NCBI GenBank assembly: GCA_013178275.1
Contig: JABLWZ010000001.1
Coordinates: 248,001-312,000, forward strand
DNA from: Bacillota bacterium
GTDB lineage: Bacteria; Bacillota; Ch66; Ch109
Direction of reading: 5' to 3'
Length of the DNA: 64,000 nucleotides
Position numbers and translations under genes: made by a program. Of this stretch, positions 26,382 through 34,854 are shown piece after piece. The first letter of the stretch is position 1, and every line of letters begins with the position of its first letter. Below the pieces are notes generated by a model, which was not told the origin of the DNA, did no database searches, and saw nothing but the letters and a program-made list of their open reading frames with translations.

Positions 26382-27593
26382 TTATGCGGCAGAATAAAGG
26401 GTGTCCAGGGATTCTTTCACACGTGCGTAGTAAATACGCAGGAATTTGTTGCAACCGGCGATCATGTAGACATAGTAACGTTTGCTCTCTGCCCGCTTTC
26501 TGTTCAGGAACTGAAATACCGCATTATCGGCAGGAGCGGTTTGGAGCAAGCCAATCATAACTTGAAACAGCGTTTTGCGAAGCCAGGGCGATCCACGCTT
26601 GGAGATACTACGGTCTTTTGATTCAAAGATACCGGACTGGAAGGGTGGAGCATCGACCCCGGCAAAAGCGATAAGAGACTGTTTGCGCCGAAAGCGGCGC
26701 ACATCACCAATCTCCGCCATGAGCTGGGGACCAAGGACATTACCTACGCCGTACATCGCCATCACCACGGTATACTCTGGCAGCAGTGCAGCCAGCCGCT
26801 GCATCTCCTGGCCCACAAAGGCCAAGGTGGACGCAATCGCATTGATCTGTGCAACAGCCTGCTCAACAAGTTGTTTTGTGGCTCCGTTGCACGGCAATGT
26901 AGGAACTTGCCGGCAAGCCATCTCATGGATTTCTGCTGCCTTGGAGTCGCTGCCACGGTATCCGGCCTTGGTGCACCACTTGTTGTATTGGGCAGTAAAT
27001 TTAGCCTTAGTCAGCTTACTGACGCATTCACAATGCCAGAATTTCGAGGTGAAGTCCACCCATTTCTCGTGTCCGTCCGCTTTAGCAGGACTGGAGAACA
27101 GGGTGTTGGCGCCAGGGAAGGTTTGATCGAGCAGGGCAATGAGATTGTTCTTTAGAGCAACCTTCATTTTCATGTACTGGTGGTACTGACGGTTGTAGGT
27201 CTTCAATAACAGACGGGTATCGTCTTCGGGGGTATACTTCACCAGAGAAACCCAGTTGGTCAGGCCATAGTTGGCGATTTTCACAGCGTCTGCCTTGTCG
27301 GTTTTGACCTTACGGATGGAGTTGTTACCGTAGTCATGGATTAGCTTTGCATGGACCGCGCTGACAAAAATTCCTGCTTCATGGAGATAACGAGCAATGG
27401 GCTGATAATACTTGCCGGTAAACTCCATGATTACCCGGGTTTCACCGTCCAGGAGTTTCAGGAAGTCTGCCAGCTTCCTGAGCTCACTGGCGGTGTGACG
27501 GACCTCAAAGGGTTTGACCACCACTTCTCCGAAGGGCCGCATGGCTGCGACCATGCTTTTTCCCTTGGAAACGTCGATCCCAACAGCGTTCAT
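26382..27593 (-). CDS. IS110-family transposase (DEDD recombinase)
   Basis: 403 residues. The N-terminal RuvC-like domain shows the DEDD set: Asp in NAVGIDVSKGK, Glu in VIMEFTGKYY, and Asp residues in KVKTDKADAVKIANY. The C-terminal Tnp_20 domain has MYGVGNVLGPQLMAEIGDVRRF, then LIAFAGVDAPPFQSG and ISKRGSPWLRKTLFQ with the candidate catalytic Ser. The enzyme is known in this family to use a structured RNA from the element end to pair donor and target. ATG at 27593 is preceded by GGAGGAATGTGA. No disruption is seen, so it appears functional. Confidence 0.93.
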   Translation of the reverse strand: MNAVGIDVSKGKSMVAAMRPFGEVVVKPFEVRHTASELRKLADFLKLLDGETRVIMEFTGKYYQPIARYLHEAGIFVSAVHAKLIHDYGNNSIRKVKTDKADAVKIANYGLTNWVSLVKYTPEDDTRLLLKTYNRQYHQYMKMKVALKNNLIALLDQTFPGANTLFSSPAKADGHEKWVDFTSKFWHCECVSKLTKAKFTAQYNKWCTKAGYRGSDSKAAEIHEMACRQVPTLPCNGATKQLVEQAVAQINAIASTLAFVGQEMQRLAALLPEYTVVMAMYGVGNVLGPQLMAEIGDVRRFRRKQSLIAFAGVDAPPFQSGIFESKDRSISKRGSPWLRKTLFQVMIGLLQTAPADNAVFQFLNRKRAESKRYYVYMIAGCNKFLRIYYARVKESLDTLYSAA

Positions 27594-27866
27594 TCACATT
27601 CCTCCAAGTTTAATGATGTGCAATCGGCGACCACCCATATCTCATTGCCGATTCAATTTGCTTGGTGACACGAACGCTCCGGATTCCCGGTGGTTCAACC
27701 TGCTTAAAACGAACGCTACAACAAGGGGATGGCTGACGGTTTAGGGCGCGGACGTTATTAGTCCAATTGTGGGTACGTCAGACCGATTACTCCCCTCATT
27801 ATAGCTTAGGCATGAGATAAACAAGGCTCGATAGGAATCCGTTCCTTAGCCTTGAAATTAATGTAG
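27594..27866 (-). ncRNA. Candidate bridge RNA region of the IS110-family element
   Basis: The 273 bases between the transposase start and the element end hold no ORF. IS110-group elements encode the guide (bridge) RNA in this position. A hairpin AATCGGC (27622-27628) / GCCGATT (27647-27653) with an 18-base internal loop, and a GGAC/GTCC hairpin near 27755, have the loop-on-stem form expected. Assignment is by family knowledge and position; the RNA itself was not folded. Confidence 0.45.
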
Positions 27867-28190
27867 CAAATAGTGGGTGAGCCATGCGGGGTCAGGAGCC
27901 CGTTATGGTGCTCTGCGTCTTACTGCCCTGCGAATGCTGACTGGTAGAAGTGGGGCGAGCGACAGGAGGTCGCGAGAAGGCCGAGTGCATGGATTGCATA
28001 TTCGGCCTTATTACCCCATCTACCCGAAGCATAAGCAGCTGGCAGTACAGCAGAGGGAGTATGGAGCGACAGGACACCGCCAGGGCGAGGCCCGGCCCTG
28101 ACCAAGATTGAATGCGGCCTTGATTTATAGCATGATCTTAATGTGCACTTGCTTGCATCGGAAAGTCCTCTAATACTTTCCGATAGCGCG

Positions 28191-28226
28191 AAGAAAAACA
28201 AAACACCCAAGCCTTTTCGACTTGGG
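28191..28226 (-). terminator. Terminator of the alpha/beta-hydrolase gene
   Basis: On the minus strand CCCAAG (28221-28226) pairs with CTTGGG (28206-28211) and is followed by TGTTTTGTTTTTC. It lies 20 bases beyond the hydrolase stop and abuts the end of the dispersed repeat. Confidence 0.7.
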
Positions 28227-28245
28227 CGTTACAGCCTCGGTCTCT

Positions 28246-29004
28246 TTATCCCGGGAGCTTTTCTATCCAGCTGAACAGGGCCTGCCAGGCCGACTCCCAG
28301 GTCCGGGTGAACTGGTGGTCTCCCCCTTTTATCACCACCAGCTCCTTGGGATGGCCCGCCACCTGGTACCCCTGCTCGGCCTGCTCCAGGCTGACGGTCT
28401 CATCGCCTTCCCCGTGCAGAAACAGGATCGGGCGTCCCGCTACCCGCTCCAGGTCCCGGTACAGGTCATGCCGCTTCGCGTCGGTGACGAACTCGGGTCT
28501 GAGACCGAACCCCTCCCCATGGTCGTCCCTGATGCTGACCTCCCGGCCCGCCTCCAGCTGCTCGAACAGCCCTCCCAGGGTACGGCGGAAGGTGGCGACC
28601 AGGTCGATGGGGGTAGACCACAGACAGAGTCCCCTGATCCTTTGATCCAGGGCGGCGGCGGCCAGCGCGGTGCTGCCGCCGAAGCTGCGGCCTACGACGA
28701 AGGTGTCCAGCGGACCGGTCCCGAGGAACCAGTCCAGCGCCCCCTGCAGGTCAGCCACCTGGCGGGATAACGTTATCCGGTCGAACTCCCCCTCACTCTC
28801 CCCGACCCCGGCGAAGTCAAAACGCAGCACCGCCAGGCCCCGGTCCGAGATCTGTTCCGCGAGTTCCACTGCCTTGCCCCCGCCTTCCTTGCTGCCGCGA
28901 AATCCGTGGGTGAGGATCATCCCCCGGCGCGGCGTCCCCTTCGGCCGGTGCAGTACCCCGGCCAGGCGTTCTCCTCTTCGGCTGTTGAACCATACCCTTT
29001 CCAA
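28246..29004 (-). CDS. Alpha/beta-hydrolase
   Basis: A 252-residue serine hydrolase. The fold markers are an oxyanion HGF in GMILTHGFRGSKEGGG, FDFAGVGESEGEF, the nucleophile elbow GRSFGGSTAL, the acid in LFLHGEGDETV and the His in GGDHQF. The Gly-Arg-Ser-Phe-Gly elbow and the DFAGVGESEG block are like peptidase/esterase types that act on acylated or peptide substrates; the natural substrate is unknown. TTG at 29004 follows AGGGGTGATACGAT. No signal peptide, so cytoplasmic. The DUF2197 gene starts 17 bases upstream on the same strand. Confidence 0.85.
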   Translation of the reverse strand: MERVWFNSRRGERLAGVLHRPKGTPRRGMILTHGFRGSKEGGGKAVELAEQISDRGLAVLRFDFAGVGESEGEFDRITLSRQVADLQGALDWFLGTGPLDTFVVGRSFGGSTALAAAALDQRIRGLCLWSTPIDLVATFRRTLGGLFEQLEAGREVSIRDDHGEGFGLRPEFVTDAKRHDLYRDLERVAGRPILFLHGEGDETVSLEQAEQGYQVAGHPKELVVIKGGDHQFTRTWESAWQALFSWIEKLPG

Positions 29005-29020
29005 ATCGTATCACCCCTGG

Positions 29021-29212
29021 CTACATCGGCTTCCTGGGCTTGTTGGACTCGTCGGCGTCGAAGCGGAGCTTGTTGTTGCAGTAGTCGCAGATATATATGG
29101 TCTTGGGGTTCAAACGGATCTTGTCGTAGTCCTTGTGAACCGGGTCCACCTCCGACTTTTTGCCGCAGAAAGCGCAGCGGGTAACCACGGTGTCCTTCTT
29201 CTCCTGTTCCAT
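29021..29212 (-). CDS. YlaI-like (DUF2197) zinc-ribbon protein
   Basis: 63 residues with two CxxC knuckles, TRCAFCGKKS and YICDYCNNKL, about 30 residues apart, as in Bacillus YlaI (DUF2197). It probably binds one zinc ion; its function is unknown. ATG at 29212 follows AGGAGGGTGAACCTGA. It lies between the small lipoprotein gene and the hydrolase, all on the minus strand with short gaps. Confidence 0.8.
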   Translation of the reverse strand: MEQEKKDTVVTRCAFCGKKSEVDPVHKDYDKIRLNPKTIYICDYCNNKLRFDADESNKPRKPM

Positions 29213-29237
29213 TCAGGTTCACCCTCCTTAAAATCCT

Positions 29238-29552
29238 CTAAGGTAAAATTTTTATATACTCGACCCGACCGAGGTTGACCAGCGCAGTCTGGTTGCCCTG
29301 TTCGTCGTACATGGGAATGGTTGAGGCGCCGCCCTGGTAGAACATGCCATCCTGTTCGAAGTTCAACGACTTGAAGTATCCTACCAGCGGCTGTGACCCC
29401 CCGGTGAAGTGCACCTCCACCTTTATCATGTTCTCGGCCGCCGGCTGCTGGCCGGTTTCGAACAACTGGCACCCGGTCCCTGCCCACATCAGAGCGGCGA
29501 GCAGGATGGCCAGTGCTGTCGTATGGATAAGACCCTTTTTTCGTAATCGCAA
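29238..29552 (-). CDS. Small putative lipoprotein
   Basis: 104 residues. A basic start (MRLRKKGL), a hydrophobic core and a lipobox-like WAGTGC at about 24-28 suggest a lipid-anchored protein. The mature part (about 75 residues) is mostly beta-strand, without a recognised domain. TTG at 29552 with GGGAGGG upstream. It follows the Lon-like protease gene by 36 bases on the same strand, so the two may be co-transcribed. Confidence 0.65.
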   Translation of the reverse strand: MRLRKKGLIHTTALAILLAALMWAGTGCQLFETGQQPAAENMIKVEVHFTGGSQPLVGYFKSLNFEQDGMFYQGGASTIPMYDEQGNQTALVNLGRVEYIKILP

Positions 29553-29588
29553 AACCTTCTACCCTCCCCGCTGTACGTTGTAACCGAC

Positions 29589-32048
29589 CTACTTCTCGCG
29601 CTCCGGGCCGCGCCGGTTCCCCCGGGCGGTTCCCTTGTCGGCCTTCGGTTTATCCGCTGGCCCCCGCTTTTTCCCCCAGGTCTTGAGCTGTGAGTTGACC
29701 AGGTGGTGTATGGTTCCGGGTTTAAAGCCGCCGTTTTTCCGCTTCCTGCCCGCTTCAACCCCGGTCAGTATCTCTATCCCCTCGTCGATGTGAGAGATGG
29801 CCCAGATATGGAACTTGTTCTGGCGGACGGCTTCCACCACTTCCTCATCCAGCATCAGCTGTTTGACGTTCTGGTGCGGGATGATCACTCCCTGCTCGCC
29901 GGTCAGCCCGCGGTCGCGGCAGATCTTGAAGAATCCCTCGATCTTGTAGTTTACCCCGCCGATCGGTTGGATGCACCCCATCTGGTCGACCGAGCCGGTG
30001 ACGGCTATGCTCTGGTCGATGGCCCGGCTCGAGAGGCTCGAAAGCAGGGCGAACAGCTCGGCGCTGGAGGCGCTGTCTCCCTCCACCCCGCCGTAGAGCT
30101 GCTCGAAACCGAGACTGGCCGACAGGGTGAGGGGTTTGTCGTGGGCGTACTGTCCCCCGAGGTATCCGCTCAGGGTCAGCACCCCCTTGTCGTGTATTTG
30201 GCCGCTCATGCGGCTTTCCCGCTCTATATTGACCACCCCTTTTTCACCCATGTAGGTGCGGGCGGTTATCCGCGACGGTTTGCCGAAGGTGTGGTCTCCC
30301 AACTGGTACACCGCCAGGCCGTTGACCTGGCCTACCACCTTCCCCTCGGTTTCGATCATGATGGTTCCTTCGAGGATGGACTCCTGGAGGCGCAGCTCGA
30401 TTCGGTTGGAACGGTACTCCTTTTCACTGATCGCCTTTTCCACCTGCTCCGCCCCCACGGACTCGAACCCCTCCCTGGCCGCCCAGGTCGAGGCCTCCAC
30501 CACCAGGTCGCGCATCCGGTTCAGCAGGGTGGACATCTTGCGCTGGTCATCCGCCAGGCGGGAGCTGTAATCTATGATGCGGGCGATGGCTGCCTGGTTG
30601 AAGGGAAGCAGGTTCTCCTTGTGGCAGGTGGCGCTGACGAAACGGGTATACTCCATCAGGTTGTCCGGGGTGCGGTTTATCTCGTAGTCGAAGTCCACTT
30701 TGATTTTGAACAGCTTCCGGAACTCCTCGTCGTACTGGTGCAGCAGGTCGAAAATGTAGGGTTCGCCTATGACGATGACCTTCAGGTCGAGAGGGATGGC
30801 CTCGGGCTCCAGGGTCACAGCGCCGCCCAGGTTCAGGTTGCGGAAGATGCTCTCGATCACTATCTCGTTGTTGCGCAGGGTCCGCTTCAGGTTCTCCCAG
30901 AGGATCGGGTTTTTTACCAGGTCACTGAGCTGCAGCAGCAGGTAACCCCCGTTGGCCGCGTGGATGGCCCCCCGCTTCAGCTTGGAGAAGTCGGTCGACA
31001 GGACCCCGAACTCCGCCTCGTAATCGATGGTGCCGAACAGTTTGCTGAAGGTCGGGTTGTTCTCCTCTATGACCGGCCGCCCCTGGACCTGGGAGTTGTC
31101 TACCAGGAGGTTCGGTATATAGCGTCCCATAACGCTGACCCGGTTGAAACGGCGGAACATCATCATCGGGTTCTGGGGTTCCTCTTTGTCGGAGAAACTG
31201 TCCAGGTTTTCCAGGATGTCCTTCTCCACCTCCTCCAGGTAGGCGATCACCTGGGGGAAGTCTGCGAAGCGGGCCCTCACCTCGCCGATCAGCGGTCCGA
31301 TGGTATCGAGCCCCACCTTCTGTTCCAGGTTGGATACCGACTGCTTGGTCTCCCGCTCCAGCTCACGGTAGCGGCGCATGGTCTCGTTCATCTTTTCCTG
31401 GACCCGGCGGTTGCGTCCCTGTATCTCTTCTTTTTCCTCCTCGGACAGGTTTTCGTATTCCTCCTGGCCGATCGGCTGACCGTTGGCCAGCGGCACGCTG
31501 GCCAGGCCGTTGGCGGTCTTGCTGATGGAAAACTGCAGCTCGCCCGCGAAATTCTCCAGCTCCTGGTAGAGGTCGTTGGTCTTGGAGTAAAACTCCTCCA
31601 GCACCTTCCCTTTCAGTCGCTCGAATTCCTCGCCCGAGAACACCCGGGGTATCTCGGTCTTTATCTCCTCGATCAGGTTTCGCATCGAGTCGCGGTACTC
31701 GGCCCCGCGGCCCGCCGGCAACGACATGGACTGAGGTTTTTCCCGGTCGGAGAAGTTGTATACGTACAGCCAGTCGGGAGGGGTAGCCCCGGACTTGGCG
31801 AACTCCTTCGCCATCGCCCGGGCGAAGGTGGTCTTGCCGGTACCGCTGGGGCCGGACATGAAGATGTTGTAGCCCCGGTTTTTGACCTGCAGGCCGAACT
31901 CCAGCGCCCGCCGGGCCCTCTCCTGCCCCATCAGGCCTTCCAGGGGCGGTATATCCTGGGTGGACTTAAAACTCAACTGAGAGAGGTCACAGTACAGACG
32001 CACCTTTTCGGCTGGAACCCGCAATCTCTGTTTTATCAATCTCTGCAC
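29589..32048 (-). CDS. Lon-family ATP-dependent protease (AAA_32 type)
   Basis: An 819-residue protease of the Lon relatives that carry an AAA_32 domain. Walker A is GPSGTGKTTFARAM (about 65-78), followed by a long helical insertion (about 145-290). The C-terminal Ser-Lys dyad is Ser in EGDSASSAELFALLSSLS and Lys in GGVNYKIEGFF, with the DQMGCIQPIGG strand between. The extreme C-terminus is a basic, low-complexity tail. It is expected to degrade misfolded or regulatory proteins in the cytosol. GTG at 32048 is the longest start; TTG at 32039 is better spaced from AGAAAGG. A terminator-like hairpin lies upstream at 32180-32206. Confidence 0.9.
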   Translation of the reverse strand: MQRLIKQRLRVPAEKVRLYCDLSQLSFKSTQDIPPLEGLMGQERARRALEFGLQVKNRGYNIFMSGPSGTGKTTFARAMAKEFAKSGATPPDWLYVYNFSDREKPQSMSLPAGRGAEYRDSMRNLIEEIKTEIPRVFSGEEFERLKGKVLEEFYSKTNDLYQELENFAGELQFSISKTANGLASVPLANGQPIGQEEYENLSEEEKEEIQGRNRRVQEKMNETMRRYRELERETKQSVSNLEQKVGLDTIGPLIGEVRARFADFPQVIAYLEEVEKDILENLDSFSDKEEPQNPMMMFRRFNRVSVMGRYIPNLLVDNSQVQGRPVIEENNPTFSKLFGTIDYEAEFGVLSTDFSKLKRGAIHAANGGYLLLQLSDLVKNPILWENLKRTLRNNEIVIESIFRNLNLGGAVTLEPEAIPLDLKVIVIGEPYIFDLLHQYDEEFRKLFKIKVDFDYEINRTPDNLMEYTRFVSATCHKENLLPFNQAAIARIIDYSSRLADDQRKMSTLLNRMRDLVVEASTWAAREGFESVGAEQVEKAISEKEYRSNRIELRLQESILEGTIMIETEGKVVGQVNGLAVYQLGDHTFGKPSRITARTYMGEKGVVNIERESRMSGQIHDKGVLTLSGYLGGQYAHDKPLTLSASLGFEQLYGGVEGDSASSAELFALLSSLSSRAIDQSIAVTGSVDQMGCIQPIGGVNYKIEGFFKICRDRGLTGEQGVIIPHQNVKQLMLDEEVVEAVRQNKFHIWAISHIDEGIEILTGVEAGRKRKNGGFKPGTIHHLVNSQLKTWGKKRGPADKPKADKGTARGNRRGPEREK

Positions 32049-32179
32049 CCTTTCTTACGCTAGTCGAGTCTCGGACTATTCTATGATGGTTTTCCGAATT
32101 ACTTTCGACACCTCCTCTCGCATTTCCTGCTGTATTGATTGAACAGGGCCAAAAGGAAGGCCGGTTATAAAAAAATGCC

Positions 32180-32290
32180 AAAAAAAAACCTCCCTGCAAG
32201 GAGGTCAGTGTAGTGAAGGAGGGTTTGCATTTCAATGACTGAAACCTTATTATTTTATTTATACGTCGCCGGCAGAAAATCCTGCCGGAA
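32180..32290 (-). ncRNA. Possible small RNA ending in a strong terminator
   Basis: The 402-base gap between the lon-like gene and the DUF4097 gene has two terminator-like hairpins on the minus strand. The second (ACCTCC/GGAGGT at 32188-32205, then eight T) is not explained by a gene directly upstream. The 80 bases before it contain two CCTCCTT runs, complementary to ribosome sites, and a perfect hairpin CCGGCAGG/TTTTCTGCCGG near 32270-32290. This could be a small RNA or an attenuator in the lon leader. No promoter was convincingly placed. Confidence 0.35.
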
Positions 32291-32395
32291 ATAAAAATAT
32301 TTTTCAAAACATTGAGAAGATTATAACAAACACCACCGGTCTTGACTCACCTGGGAGACGACCCTCAGTCAATTGATTTTTCTCCGAAACGAAGA

Positions 32396-32423
32396 ACGGC
32401 CGAGTCTCTTTCAACTCAGCCGT
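32396..32423 (-). terminator. Probable terminator of the DUF4097 operon
   Basis: A 10-bp stem (ACGGCTGAGT / ACTCGGCCGT on the minus strand, one G-T pair) with an 8-base loop lies 28 bases past the DUF4097 gene stop. The following T content is modest (TCTTCGTTT). Confidence 0.6.
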
Positions 32424-32450
32424 CCCCTGATCGATCCCTGGCCTTGGAGT

Positions 32451-33557
32451 TCAGTCGGCCACGTTGACGTTGATGCTGCCCCGATGCACGGACATCCGGA
32501 TGGTCCCCTGGCCGTCGCCCAGGCGGGAGACCTTCTTACCGTTCTGGCTCTGCCAGTTAAGTCTGCTGGAACCGTTGATTGAGCCCGACTGGGTGCTGGC
32601 CTCCAGCACCACGCTCGAATCCTCCGGGATGCGGGCCTCGATCGAACCCATAGAGGTCTTGAGGTCCCAGTTTTCAGTCACCGGCTTGTCGGTCCTGACG
32701 TTGATGGTCCCCTGGTTCGATTCGGCTAAAAGCGAACCCTGGAACCCGTTGATATCGATCATCCCCAGCTCGGTACGGAGCGCGGCATCTCCGGTCACGT
32801 TCTGCAGGTGGACGTTCCCGTTACTGTTTCTGACCGCCACCTTGCCCCGTATCTCGCTGGCGGTGACCTCGCCGTTCTGGTTCTCGATCCCCAGGCTGCC
32901 GTCCACCCCGGTCACCCTTACCCGGCCCGACCCGTTCTTTACCTCCAGGTTTATCCCCGGGGGAAGCTGGACCTCGTAGTTCACGTACCGCAGTTTGAAC
33001 CCTTCATTATTTTCCGCTGTTACCCGGAGGGAATCGCCGGGGACGGCCCTGACCTGTCCGGGAACACCGCCGCCGGTCTCCAGATTCTGCCTGATGTAGC
33101 CCATGGTCCCGCTTACATGGACCATCCCGTCGCTCGATCCTCGTACCTGAACCTGCCCCGCGGTGTTTTCGATCCGGACCGTCCGGCCCGGGATGTCCTG
33201 GATCGGATCGAGGTCGAAGTGATACGGCTCTTCGACCTGTATCTCCTCGACGACCAGGTCCCGCACCTGCTGCAGTGGAACCGCGGGGACCCAGGCCGCG
33301 GTGGCCAGTCCACCGCAGATGAGGAAGATCAGTATCAGGCTGCCGACACTCCATCGGACCGGGACCTCGGAATCGTACCGGCCGTGCCGCAGCAGGTATT
33401 CTGCACCCAACAGGATCAGCAGCACCGGCCACCAGCGGGTAAGGTGGCTGAAGTATGAAACGCCGGTCAGGTTCTGCGCCAACCATACCGCTCCCAGACC
33501 GATCAGGGTCAGGGCCAGGGTCAAAACCCCCACCCGGACCGCGTGCTTTCTACTCAC
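32451..33557 (-). CDS. Membrane protein with DUF4097 beta-repeat domain
   Basis: About 368 residues. Three N-terminal membrane helices (about 10-85) of the LiaF/DUF5668 style are followed by a long extracytoplasmic beta-strand repeat domain, with SGRVRVTGVDG, NGEVTASEIRGKVAVRNSNGNVHLQNVTGD and GMIDINGFQGSLLAESNQGTINVRT, typical of DUF4097. Such proteins are found with envelope-stress systems. GTG at 33557 follows GGGGGAGGAGCGGG and overlaps the previous stop by eight bases (GTGAGTAG), showing translational coupling. It is the last gene of the ECF sigma operon. Confidence 0.75.
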   Translation of the reverse strand: MSRKHAVRVGVLTLALTLIGLGAVWLAQNLTGVSYFSHLTRWWPVLLILLGAEYLLRHGRYDSEVPVRWSVGSLILIFLICGGLATAAWVPAVPLQQVRDLVVEEIQVEEPYHFDLDPIQDIPGRTVRIENTAGQVQVRGSSDGMVHVSGTMGYIRQNLETGGGVPGQVRAVPGDSLRVTAENNEGFKLRYVNYEVQLPPGINLEVKNGSGRVRVTGVDGSLGIENQNGEVTASEIRGKVAVRNSNGNVHLQNVTGDAALRTELGMIDINGFQGSLLAESNQGTINVRTDKPVTENWDLKTSMGSIEARIPEDSSVVLEASTQSGSINGSSRLNWQSQNGKKVSRLGDGQGTIRMSVHRGSINVNVAD

Positions 33558-34302
33558 CCCGCTCCTCCCCCTTCCGTCCGTCAAGGTTTCTGAAGAGGAT
33601 GATCAAACCCAGGGTTATCAGTATGAGAGGCATCCCCGCCAGCCGCCACGCGCGCTCGATCATCAGGCTGGGGAACAGGTTGTTGACCAGGGCCAGCACT
33701 CCCAGGCCGATGAAGACGTAGGCCAGTATAAACCTGCGGCGCTGCTTCTTATGCGGTTGCTCCTGGCTCCACTCCAGGTCGCCGCCCGGCGTTTCCGGGT
33801 CTGGAGCGGTCCTTTGGGTCTCGGCCGTCTGAGCGTTGTTGTACATCTCTCCCGCCTCCGTTTCTGAACTGTTCGCTGGAGGGGCCGTCACCCCGGCGCC
33901 CGCCGCTTCATTCCCCGGACCCGGCCCGGCGCTCGGTCTGGCCGGCTCTCTGTGCACTCCGTTCGAGGCTACCGGGTTCTTCAACCCGATTGAACTCCAG
34001 GCCCAGAACCCTCGGTCGACCGCCTGGCCCTTCAGGGTCAGCTCGCTCCAGAGCTGCTGGGTGTCGAAGATGGTGTAGAGCATCAGGACCGGGATCACCA
34101 GGCCCGCCAGCGCGTCCAGGTTCAACAGGTTGGAAAGGAAGATGGTGCCTACAAATATCAGCATGGTCTGCAGTCCCCGGTTCATAAGCCCCAGGTACAT
34201 GTAGCCCCCGCCGGGGATAAGGGAGAGGATGAATGCCGCACCTCTGGCTTTTGACCGCTGGGGGTTGTTCTGGACCAGGTTCTCTTCTTCCCTCACCGTC
34301 AT
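33550..34302 (-). CDS. Membrane protein in the ECF sigma operon
   Basis: 250 residues: helices at about 22-40, 46-62 and 67-82, then a 100-residue polar low-complexity loop rich in Pro, Gly, Ala and Glu (VHREPARPSAGPGPGNEAAG), and two C-terminal helices in the LiaF-like FILAYVFIGLGVLALVNNLFPSL and MPLILITLGLIILFRN segments. No catalytic motif is seen. ATG at 34302 follows GGAGTTGATAAAAA. It starts 22 bases after the anti-sigma stop and its stop overlaps the DUF4097 start, so it belongs to the same operon and may help sense the envelope. Confidence 0.7.
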   Translation of the reverse strand: MTVREEENLVQNNPQRSKARGAAFILSLIPGGGYMYLGLMNRGLQTMLIFVGTIFLSNLLNLDALAGLVIPVLMLYTIFDTQQLWSELTLKGQAVDRGFWAWSSIGLKNPVASNGVHREPARPSAGPGPGNEAAGAGVTAPPANSSETEAGEMYNNAQTAETQRTAPDPETPGGDLEWSQEQPHKKQRRRFILAYVFIGLGVLALVNNLFPSLMIERAWRLAGMPLILITLGLIILFRNLDGRKGEERGE

Positions 34303-34323
34303 TTTTTATCAACTCCATTTCTT

Positions 34324-34854
34324 CTAGTTAATCCAGTAGGTTAAGAAACTGTAATAAGCGCCCGTCGCCCCGACCTTGACACTCCACATGAGGTCCTGGA
34401 ACTCCTGGTTGTTGAGCGCCTGTAAGACGTATCCCATCCCGTCTCTCGACTGGCTGAGGTTCAGCAGCTGGTTGACGACCGAGAACCGGCTCCACTGGGT
34501 AAAAAAGAGCAGGACCGCGGCAAAGGAGGTGACCAGGTTGATCGCCGGGTTCCAGAGTTCGGAACCTAGTGCCCGCTCCAGCCGCTGGGAGGTCTCTGCC
34601 CGCCATCCCGACCAGCGCGTCCGAAGGCCCGGCCTGACGGCCGGCTGACGCTCGACCTCGGCCATTATCGCGGCCAGCATATCGGGCGGGGGATCGAAAA
34701 CCGGCATCTGTTCCAGCAGGGTATCGACCTCCGGCCAGGCGATCTGTCCCGGCCTGCAGTCCGGGCAGCCTGAGAGATGCGTTTCGATTTCGCTCCTATC
34801 CTCCGGCTGCCGGCCGTCCGGAAACCGCTTCTTTTTCAGCCATTGACACCGCAT
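34324..34854 (-). CDS. Anti-sigma factor with zinc-finger (zf-HC2) domain
   Basis: About 176 residues. The N-terminus has the anti-sigma zinc-finger signature, here EIETHLSGCPDCRPG (H-x3-C-x2-C), and one membrane helix follows at about 110-128. The C-terminal part should lie outside the cell. It would hold the ECF sigma factor at the membrane until an envelope signal arrives. The start at 34854 (ATG CGG) has AAAGGGGG upstream; a GTG three codons earlier is possible. It overlaps the sigma gene by about 59 bases, which keeps their production coupled. Confidence 0.8.
   Translation of the reverse strand: MRCQWLKKKRFPDGRQPEDRSEIETHLSGCPDCRPGQIAWPEVDTLLEQMPVFDPPPDMLAAIMAEVERQPAVRPGLRTRWSGWRAETSQRLERALGSELWNPAINLVTSFAAVLLFFTQWSRFSVVNQLLNLSQSRDGMGYVLQALNNQEFQDLMWSVKVGATGAYYSFLTYWIN

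Larger units (their letters stand above)
26264..27866 (-). mobile_element. IS110-family element inserted in the repeat
   Basis: Comparison with repeat copy 1 (CAATCGGCCC-AAATAGTGGGTGAGCC) shows the host sequence breaking after CCCCAAA at 26263 and resuming at CAAATAGTGGG at 27867, which puts the element at about 1.6 kb. There are no terminal inverted repeats and no clear target duplication beyond the shared AAA, as is normal for this family. It carries one transposase gene and about 270 non-coding bases upstream of it. The boundaries are uncertain by a few bases because of the shared AAA. Confidence 0.75.
25855..28199. repeat. Large dispersed repeat, copy 2 (split by an IS110-family element)
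   Basis: The repeat begins near 25855 with GAAGAAAAACTTG and a degenerate left-end hairpin (25862-25879). It ends near 28199 with the right-end hairpin CGGAAAGT...ACTTTCCG (28159-28182) and CGCGAAGAAAAAC. Its internal blocks match copy 1 at 5733-7850. Bases 25860-26260 hold about 400 bases with no credible gene, including an ATCAAAAGCGATTG / CAATCGCTTTTGG inverted repeat near 26050-26090. The IS110-family element interrupts it at CCCC-AAA/CAAATAGTGGG. The outermost motifs recur in a 100-base form at 9262-9362. Confidence 0.7.
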
